Source of the DNA: JAHFPN01 sp036559465
GTDB taxonomy: Bacteria > Pseudomonadota > Alphaproteobacteria > Rhizobiales > Xanthobacteraceae
Length of the DNA stretch: 18,091 bases
Direction of reading: 5' to 3'
Assembly (NCBI GenBank): GCA_036559465.1
Contig: DATBTC010000004.1
Location: forward strand, 1-18,091
The notes beneath the pieces were generated by a model. That model was not told the origin of the DNA and made no database searches. It saw only the letters and a list, made by a program, of their open reading frames with translations. Position numbers and translations under genes: made by a program. Below are positions 12,959 to 18,091 of the stretch, piece after piece (within the stretch, counting starts at the first letter, position 1; every line of letters begins with the position of its first letter).

Positions 12959-14557
12959 ATGCCCGATTCCGCCCAGCAAGATTTCCTCTCTCCCGAATCC
13001 TGGGATGGGCTCGACGACGTGGTCATCGTCGGCGGCGGCTTGGCGGGATTATTCTGCGCGCTGAAGTTGGCGCCGCGACCCGTCACGGTGGTCACCGCGG
13101 CGCCGATCGGCGAGGGCGCTTCCTCCGCCCGCGCCCAGGGCGGCATCGCCGCAGCGCTCGGCGCCGACGATTCCATCGACACGCATGTCGAAGACACCAT
13201 CGCCGCCGGCAATGGCATCGTCGACCGTCACATCGCTGAATTGATCGCGCGCGAGGCCCCGGCGCGCATCGAGGATCTTTTCAAATACGGCGTGCCCTTC
13301 GACCGCGACAAGGAGGGTCGTTTCCTGCTCTCGCGCGAGGCCGCGCACTCGCGCCGCCGCATCGTGCGGGTTCAGGGCGACCGGGCCGGTGCCGAGATCA
13401 TGGCCGCGCTGATCGCGGCCGTCCGCAAGACGCCGACCATCCGCGTGCTCGAAGGGGTCGTCATGCACGATCTTTTGGCCGACGGCCGCTATGTCACCGG
13501 CATCGCGGCGCGGCCGGCGGGGAAAAACACCGAGCCGGTCGCCATCCCGGCCCGCGCCGTGGTGCTGGCTTCGGGCGGTCTCGGCGGGCTCTATGCGGTG
13601 ACCACCAATCCGCGCGAGGCGCAGGGGCGGGGGCTCTCCGCTTCGGCGCGCGCAGGTGCTGTGATCGCCGACGCCGAGTTCGTGCAATTCCATCCGACCG
13701 CGCTCGACGTGGGCCGCGATCCGGCGCCGCTCGCGACTGAAGCCTTGCGCGGGGAGGGCGCGATCCTCGTCAACAAGGCGGGTGAGCGTTTCATGCTGAA
13801 GCTCGATCCCGACGCGGAGCTTGCGGCCCGCGATGTGGTCGCGCGCGGCGTGTTCGCTGAGATTGCGGCCGGCTGCGGCGCTTTCCTCGACGTGCGTCCG
13901 GTGCAGGAATTCGCCAAGCGCTTCCCGACCGTGTTCGCCGCCTGCAAGGAAGCGGGCATCGACCCGCTGAAATCCCCGATCCCGATCGCGCCCGCCGCGC
14001 ACTATCACATGGGCGGCGTGCTGGTGGACGCCAACGGCCGCTCGTCGCTCGACGGGCTTTGGGCCGTGGGCGAGGTGGCTTCCACCGGCGCCCATGGCGC
14101 CAACCGGCTCGCCTCTAACTCGCTGCTGGAAGCCGTCGTATTCGCCGCGCGCATCGCCGAAGATATCGGCGGCTTGCTGCCGTTGCCCAAGACCTTGGCT
14201 TGGCCTCGCGCGAAGGCGAAATCGCCACTGGCGGCGGCCGAGGATGCGAGCAACGACGTCGGCGCGCTACGCCGTTTGATGACCGATGACGTAGGCGTCA
14301 TACGCTCGGGCGCGGGTCTCGCCCGCGCGCTCGCGCGGCTGGTGGAAATCGAACGCAATGCGAAGAGCGCGCAATTGCGCGACATGGCGGTGACGGCGCT
14401 GCTCGTGGCCGCGGGCGCTTGGCAGCGCACCGAGAGCCGTGGCGGGCATTATCGCTCCGATTTTCCGAAACCCGATCCGGCGCAGGCGCACCGAAGTTTC
14501 ACCACGCTCGACGATGCTCGCGCCATTGCCGTGCGCGCCAGCGCCAAGGCGGCTTGA
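12959..14557 (+). CDS. nadB: L-aspartate oxidase
   Basis: NadB is an FAD enzyme that oxidises L-aspartate to iminoaspartate, the substrate of NadA. The 532-aa product has the dinucleotide loop VVIVGGGLAGLFCALKLA (21-38) and SSARAQGGIAAALGADDS, which is characteristic of the fumarate reductase/NadB superfamily. It also has VQFHPTALDVG, ATEALRGEGAILVN, HYHMGGVLVD and the FAD-binding EVASTGAHGANRLASNSLLEAVVF. The C-terminal helical domain (RRLMTDDVGVIRSGAGL) is present. The ATG has GGGAGAAG eight bases upstream, partly inside the preceding hairpin. nadC follows after one base. Coupling of NadB to NadA is expected since iminoaspartate is unstable. Confidence 0.97.
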   Translation: MPDSAQQDFLSPESWDGLDDVVIVGGGLAGLFCALKLAPRPVTVVTAAPIGEGASSARAQGGIAAALGADDSIDTHVEDTIAAGNGIVDRHIAELIAREAPARIEDLFKYGVPFDRDKEGRFLLSREAAHSRRRIVRVQGDRAGAEIMAALIAAVRKTPTIRVLEGVVMHDLLADGRYVTGIAARPAGKNTEPVAIPARAVVLASGGLGGLYAVTTNPREAQGRGLSASARAGAVIADAEFVQFHPTALDVGRDPAPLATEALRGEGAILVNKAGERFMLKLDPDAELAARDVVARGVFAEIAAGCGAFLDVRPVQEFAKRFPTVFAACKEAGIDPLKSPIPIAPAAHYHMGGVLVDANGRSSLDGLWAVGEVASTGAHGANRLASNSLLEAVVFAARIAEDIGGLLPLPKTLAWPRAKAKSPLAAAEDASNDVGALRRLMTDDVGVIRSGAGLARALARLVEIERNAKSAQLRDMAVTALLVAAGAWQRTESRGGHYRSDFPKPDPAQAHRSFTTLDDARAIAVRASAKAA

Positions 14558-14558
14558 T

Positions 14559-15428
14559 ATGTCCGAGCTGCTCGCCCCCGGCGCAGCAATATCCCCGCTC
14601 GCCATCGACGAAGCAGTGCGCCGCGCGCTCGATGAGGATTTGGGCCGCGCCGGCGATATCACCTCGGCCGCGACCTTGCCCGTAGGCGCCAGGGCGCGGG
14701 CCAAGCTCGTCGCGCGCAAGGCCGGTACCATTGCCGGTCTCGAATGTGCCCGCCGCGCATTCCTGATGCTGGACGAGACGATTTCCTTCCGCGCCCGCCA
14801 GCGCGACGGCGACGCGGTCGCGGCGGGCACGCTGCTCGCCGAAATCGAAGGCGCCGCCGCGCCCATTCTTTCGGCCGAGCGCACGGCGCTGAATTTCCTC
14901 GGCCGCCTCTCGGGCGTTGCCACGCTCACCGCCGCTTACGTGGCCAAGATCGGCAACGCCAAGGCGCGCGTCTGCTGCACGCGCAAGACCACGCCAGGGC
15001 TTCGCGCGCTGGAAAAATACGCGGTGCGCTGCGGCGGCGGACACAATCACCGCTTCGGTCTCGACGACGCGGTGCTGATCAAGGACAACCACATCGCCGT
15101 CGCCGGCGGCGTGAAACCCGTGCTGGAAAAAGCGCGCGCCGCGGTCGGACATCTCGTCAAGATCGAGATCGAGGTCGACAGCCTCGCGCAGCTCAAAGAA
15201 GTGCTTGCCTCCGGCAAGGCCGACGCGGTGCTCTTGGACAACATGGATACCAAAACGCTGGCCGAAGCTGTGAAGCTCGTCGGCGGCAAGCTCACCACCG
15301 AGGCCTCCGGTGGCGTCACGCTCGACACCATCGCGGCCATCGCCGCGACCGGCGTGGATCTGATCTCGTCGGGCGCGCTCACCCACTCGGCGCCTGCACT
15401 GGACGTGGCATTGGACGTGGAAGTCTAG
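14559..15428 (+). CDS. nadC: Nicotinate-nucleotide pyrophosphorylase (carboxylating), quinolinate phosphoribosyltransferase
   Basis: NadC converts quinolinate and PRPP to nicotinate mononucleotide with loss of CO2. From the ATG at 14559 the product is 289 aa, the normal size. Motifs are ALDEDLGRAGDITSAATLP (24-41), ILSAERTALNFLGRLSGVAT, CCTRKTTPGLRALEKYAV with the substrate-binding Arg and Lys, and GGGHNHRFGLDDAVLIKDNH. IEIEVDSLAQLKEVL and EASGGVTLDTI follow. The frame is open upstream into nadB, but the ATG one base after the nadB stop (TGA-T-ATG) starts the family sequence, so it is chosen. Its TAG stop overlaps the stop of the convergent nadQ gene through a shared CTAG. Confidence 0.97.
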   Translation: MSELLAPGAAISPLAIDEAVRRALDEDLGRAGDITSAATLPVGARARAKLVARKAGTIAGLECARRAFLMLDETISFRARQRDGDAVAAGTLLAEIEGAAAPILSAERTALNFLGRLSGVATLTAAYVAKIGNAKARVCCTRKTTPGLRALEKYAVRCGGGHNHRFGLDDAVLIKDNHIAVAGGVKPVLEKARAAVGHLVKIEIEVDSLAQLKEVLASGKADAVLLDNMDTKTLAEAVKLVGGKLTTEASGGVTLDTIAAIAATGVDLISSGALTHSAPALDVALDVEV

Positions 15429-16402
15429 CGACCGCCGAACCGTAGCCCCGGCGCTGGGCGCTCGGACAACACATCACGGCGGAAACGAAACAGCGCCGCC
15501 GGCCGGCCGCCGGTTTCGGTCGACATCTTGCCGGTGTTCTCAACCAGAGCCGTCGATTCCACGAGCCGGCGGAAATTCTGCTTGTGTAAATGCCGCCCCG
15601 CGATCGCCTCGACCGTGCGTTGCAGCTCGGTGAGCGTGAATTCTTCGTCCATCAACTCGAACACCACCGGCCGGTATTTCAGCTTGGCGCGCAGCCGCGC
15701 GATGGCTGTGGCGAGAATCCGCCGCTGGTCGAAACGCATCGGCTCTCCGAGCGGCACGACTTTTTTGCGAGCCAGCGCGACCTCGCGGCCATCGCGCCGC
15801 GCTTCCTCGACCAGCCCGGCGTCGTACAGCAGCTCGTAGCGCTCCAGCACCCGCTCTTCGTCCCAGGGCGAGTCGTCGGCGCCGAATGCGAGCGTGAGGC
15901 GCGCGCGCCGCGTCGGCGCCGGGCTTTGTCCGCGCGGCGGCGGCGATTTCGCCCAGACATTGAGCGCCGGCAGGATGGTGGCGTCCAGCATCGCAGGCCG
16001 GCCGTCGCGCCAATCCTCCCACGGGAAGAAGCGGTACCAGGGCTCGAAGCGCGCGCCCGCCGCCTTCAGCGCCTTATCGTCCTCGGGTACGCGCGTGAGC
16101 GCGAGATAGCCGACCGAAGCGACATGCGGCCCGGTATCGCCCGGCTGCGCGTGGCGGCCGCGGTCGCCAAACGTATAGAGCTGCTCGACATAGCCGACCG
16201 CGAGCGCGGTCTGCGCGGCTACGAAGGTGCGGAGCCCGATCTCGAAGGTGCGGTGCTTAAGCGCGTCGAACGGCCCGCTCGGCAGCCCAAGCGCGTCGCC
16301 TTTGGCGCCGCCAAGCACCAGAATGCGCGGCGAGCCGTCCTCGACCGCGACGATCGCGGCGGTAAGGCCGATCTCGATCGGCGTGCGCATGCGGGCTTCC
16401 AT
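15425..16402 (-). CDS. nadQ: NAD biosynthesis transcriptional regulator NadQ (Nudix-related domain plus winged helix, COG4111 type)
   Basis: The 325-aa product has an N-terminal Nudix-like domain (about 8-150) with GYVEQLYTFGDRGRHAQPGDTGPHVASVGYLAL. A central segment FEPWYRFFPWEDWRDGRPAMLD follows. The C-terminal winged helix (about 240-315) holds YRPVVFELMDEEFTLTELQ, AIAGRHLHKQNFRRLVES and STETGGRPAALFRFRRDVL. The family is described as the repressor of NAD synthesis genes in Alphaproteobacteria. The Nudix box is degenerate: after Arg58 the usual acidic pair is replaced (RTFVAAQTAL), so it probably senses rather than hydrolyses a nucleotide. It converges on nadC and follows the phosphatase gene by 49 bp. 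An in-frame ATG at 16390 is an alternative start. No CTC-n5-GAG repeat is seen directly upstream. Confidence 0.9.
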   Translation of the reverse strand: MEARMRTPIEIGLTAAIVAVEDGSPRILVLGGAKGDALGLPSGPFDALKHRTFEIGLRTFVAAQTALAVGYVEQLYTFGDRGRHAQPGDTGPHVASVGYLALTRVPEDDKALKAAGARFEPWYRFFPWEDWRDGRPAMLDATILPALNVWAKSPPPRGQSPAPTRRARLTLAFGADDSPWDEERVLERYELLYDAGLVEEARRDGREVALARKKVVPLGEPMRFDQRRILATAIARLRAKLKYRPVVFELMDEEFTLTELQRTVEAIAGRHLHKQNFRRLVESTALVENTGKMSTETGGRPAALFRFRRDVLSERPAPGLRFGGR

Positions 16403-16451
16403 GGCGCGATTCTATCGCGTCGGGGCGGAACCGTCGCGGCTTTTCCTGCGA

Positions 16452-16958
16452 TCAATCCAGCTTGAGCCTGAACGGCGCCGCTTCCTCGGTGAAGTCGCCG
16501 GGGCCGATCTTGGCGATCGCCGCTTTCATGCGCCCGCGCCGGCCGAGGAAATCGTCCGCCAGCGCCACCAGCCGTGGATTTGGTGAAGCGGTGCGCGAGG
16601 CGGCCCTGAGCCGCATGGCGATCTCGGCTTCGTCGCTCTTCGGCGAGAGCGAGCAGGCGGAGATGAAGGCTGCCGCGGTCGAGCGGCTGATACCGGCGAA
16701 GCAATGGATCACCAGCGGTTGCTTCCGGTCCCAGCGGTCCAGGAAGGTGACCAGTTCCTCGACGTGCTCCTGCGCTGGCGCGATATAGCCGTCGATCGGC
16801 TCGGCGATGTCGTCCATCTTGAGCCACAGATGATCGTCGGGCTCGATGCCGCGCGGGCGAAACACGCGCGACTCGTCCCGCACTAGTGTCACGACGTGGC
16901 GGGCGCGAATCTCGTCGACGGATTGCTGCAGGCGCGAAAGCGAACAGACGAGAATCAT
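16452..16958 (-). CDS. Tyrosine/dual-specificity phosphatase family protein
   Basis: The 168-aa product carries the cysteine phosphatase loop VIHCFAGISRSTAAAF, with His85, Cys86 and Arg92 in the CX5R pattern. It also has a plausible general acid in LKMDDI (Asp49 or 50). The fold is that of a compact dual-specificity-like enzyme; the substrate could be a phosphoprotein or a small phosphorylated metabolite. Its ATG overlaps the TGA of the upstream HD gene as ATGA (16955-16958), so translation is likely coupled. The frame is open much further upstream, but that part reads as a shadow of the HD gene. It is a conserved hypothetical in Rhizobiales as far as I can judge; its role beside NAD regulation and DNA repair genes is unknown. 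Confidence 0.88.
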   Translation of the reverse strand: MILVCSLSRLQQSVDEIRARHVVTLVRDESRVFRPRGIEPDDHLWLKMDDIAEPIDGYIAPAQEHVEELVTFLDRWDRKQPLVIHCFAGISRSTAAAFISACSLSPKSDEAEIAMRLRAASRTASPNPRLVALADDFLGRRGRMKAAIAKIGPGDFTEEAAPFRLKLD

Positions 16959-17560
16959 TTTTCGGAAAGCTCCTCGACGCGTTTCAGAAAGCGCCGCTCG
17001 GCGGTCTCGGCGCCCCAGGGTACGAGGTAGCGTTTCTCCGTGGCGGCGTCGAGACCGGGTGGCATGCCGAAGAAGCGCCGCGCCTCGGCCTCTTTGAAGC
17101 CGGCGAGCCGCGTTGCTTCCAGATACGCCGCGCCGCGGTCGGACTCTTTCACAAGCTTCATGAGCGCGGGCGGCCATTTCACCGGTAACCCGAAACGCAG
17201 CGAGATGGCGTGTAAGAGCCGGTGCTCGACCGTCTTGTAGTCGGCGTTGAACACCGCCTTGAACGGGCTGATCAGGTCGCCGATCACGTACTCGGGCGCG
17301 TCGTGCAGCAGTACCGCGAGCCGCCAGCGCGGATCGACGTTCGGCGCAATCCGCCGCGAGATCGCTTCCACCAGCAGCGAATGCTGCGCCACCGAGAAAA
17401 TATGCGGGCCTTCGGTCTGACCGTTCCAGCGCGCCACCCGCGCCAGCCCGTGCGCGATGTCCTCGATCTCCACGTCCAGCGGCGAGGGGTCCAAGAGATC
17501 AAGCCGGCGGCCGGAAAGCATCCGTTGCCAGGCGCGGAGAGGGGTGGAGCGTGCGGCCAT
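16955..17560 (-). CDS. HD-domain phosphohydrolase (YfbR-like)
   Basis: The 201-aa product has the metal-binding HD signature. His60 lies in IFSVAQHSLLVEAI, His86-Asp87 in LAVLLHDAPEYVIGDLISPFK, and a further acid (Asp95) follows. Such proteins often remove phosphate from nucleotides, and the best known relative, YfbR, is a 5'-deoxynucleotidase. The start ATG at 17560 shares its first base with the last base of the tag stop codon (TAATG), and the gene ends in an ATGA overlap with the phosphatase gene. This tight packing argues for one operon. A longer frame to 17590 is open but overlaps tag. A nucleotide-pool role beside a base-excision glycosylase is attractive but inferred. Confidence 0.88.
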   Translation of the reverse strand: MAARSTPLRAWQRMLSGRRLDLLDPSPLDVEIEDIAHGLARVARWNGQTEGPHIFSVAQHSLLVEAISRRIAPNVDPRWRLAVLLHDAPEYVIGDLISPFKAVFNADYKTVEHRLLHAISLRFGLPVKWPPALMKLVKESDRGAAYLEATRLAGFKEAEARRFFGMPPGLDAATEKRYLVPWGAETAERRFLKRVEELSEK

Positions 17561-18091
17561 TATTTTGCGAGCGGCTTGTGCCGATGGCATGCCACGAGAT
17601 GATCGTTGACCATGCCGACCGCCTGCATGAAGGCATAGACGATCGTGGGCCCGACGAACTTGAAGCCGCGCTCCTTGAGGTCCTTGGAAATCTTCAGTGA
17701 CAGCGGCGTCTGCGCCGGAATGTCCCTGATGGTGCGGCGTTTGAAGGCCAGCGGCTCGCCACCGGTGAAGCCCCAGAGATAAGCCGAGAAGCCCGGCCCT
17801 TTTTCCTGCATGTCGAGCCAGGCCCGTGCGGACGAGACCGCGCCGTCGATCTTCATGCGGTTGCGAATGATCCCGGCGTCCTTCATCAAGGCCGCACGCT
17901 TCTTCTTGTCGTAGCGGGCGATCTTCTCGGGCTTGAAATTGTCGAAGGCGCGGCGGAAATTGTCGCGCTTGCGCAGAATGGTGATCCAGGAAAGCCCGGC
18001 CTGAAAGCCGTCGAGCACCAGCTTCTCATAGAGTGCGCGGTCGTCGCGCTCGGGCACGCCCCACTCGGTGTCGTGATAGGCCATGTAGAGC
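17560..18091 (-). CDS. tag: DNA-3-methyladenine glycosylase I, N-terminus cut by the window edge
   Basis: Tag excises 3-methyladenine from alkylated DNA. The visible 176 or so residues include YMAYHDTEWGVPERDD, LDGFQAGLSWITILRKRDNFRRAF, DAGIIRNRMKI and ERGFKFVGPTIVYAFMQAVG. The zinc-ligand end NDHLVACHRH has the His and Cys spacing of E. coli Tag. The frame stays open to the right edge and the residues before MAYHD (LY) match the family. So the true start, and the first zinc cysteine, lie outside the window, and the internal ATG at 18084 is not the start. The base-pocket residue Glu38 of E. coli (LEGQQAGLSW) is Asp here (LDGFQAGLSW), a conservative change. It heads the tag-HD-phosphatase-nadQ strand. 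Confidence 0.95.
   Translation of the reverse strand, partial: LYMAYHDTEWGVPERDDRALYEKLVLDGFQAGLSWITILRKRDNFRRAFDNFKPEKIARYDKKKRAALMKDAGIIRNRMKIDGAVSSARAWLDMQEKGPGFSAYLWGFTGGEPLAFKRRTIRDIPAQTPLSLKISKDLKERGFKFVGPTIVYAFMQAVGMVNDHLVACHRHKPLAK

Noticed and set aside
11839..13218. 459-codon open frame antisense to nadA and the start of nadB
   Set aside because: It is a mirror of strongly conserved nadA/nadB coding sequence. The translation lacks any family feature and would run through the nadA-nadB hairpin.
17560..18084. Complete tag gene starting at the internal ATG at 18084
   Set aside because: The frame stays open to the window edge and the preceding residues match the family, where this position lies about a dozen residues into the protein. 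The gene is truncated by the window.

Overview
This is a GC-rich, densely packed stretch of chromosomal housekeeping DNA. Its gene order and protein sequences point to an alphaproteobacterium of the Rhizobiales (Hyphomicrobiales), closest in flavour to Bradyrhizobiaceae or Xanthobacteraceae-type genomes. I see no rRNA, tRNA, CRISPR array, insertion sequence, phage gene or other sign of recent transfer. No intergenic gap exceeds 300 bp.

Left block, 1-4161, minus strand. Read in the direction of transcription it runs: family 2 glycosyltransferase, DUF2007 protein, tRNA1(Val)-type adenine-N6 methyltransferase, S49 (SppA-like) peptidase, a 66-aa membrane protein, glyQ, and the start of glyS. Genes abut or overlap (ATGA, TGA-G-ATG), which suggests co-transcription. 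A GC-rich hairpin sits directly at the glyQ start.

Isoprenoid block, 4278-6158. A polyprenyl diphosphate synthase (quinone side chain) on the plus strand converges on ispE on the minus strand. These are a late consumer and an early step of the same pathway. IspE carries an unusual substitution in its substrate-binding loop.

Middle block, 6324-11524. It holds an exported TPR protein that starts at TTG, a PaaI-like hotdog protein with altered active-site residues, a small secreted four-cysteine protein, an AcuI/YhdH-type oxidoreductase and an MFS carrier. The last three lie in one minus-strand cluster.

NAD block, 11711-16402. nadA, nadB and nadC form a plus-strand operon for de novo NAD synthesis (aspartate to nicotinate mononucleotide). 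It converges on nadQ, which encodes the Nudix-related winged-helix NAD regulator. The nadA leader carries two copies of a CTC-n5-GAG inverted repeat that look like NadQ operators, so regulator, operators and target operon are all visible. A small GNRA-looped hairpin with a T tract lies between the two operators.

Right edge, 16452-18091, minus strand. tag (3-methyladenine DNA glycosylase I, cut by the window edge), an HD-domain phosphohydrolase and a tyrosine-phosphatase-like protein are coupled by overlapping stop and start codons. They lead into nadQ.

I did not find a wholly new system. The most interesting points are the nadA leader architecture, the degenerate Nudix box of NadQ, the tag-HD-phosphatase-nadQ cluster, and the active-site changes in the hotdog protein and IspE.
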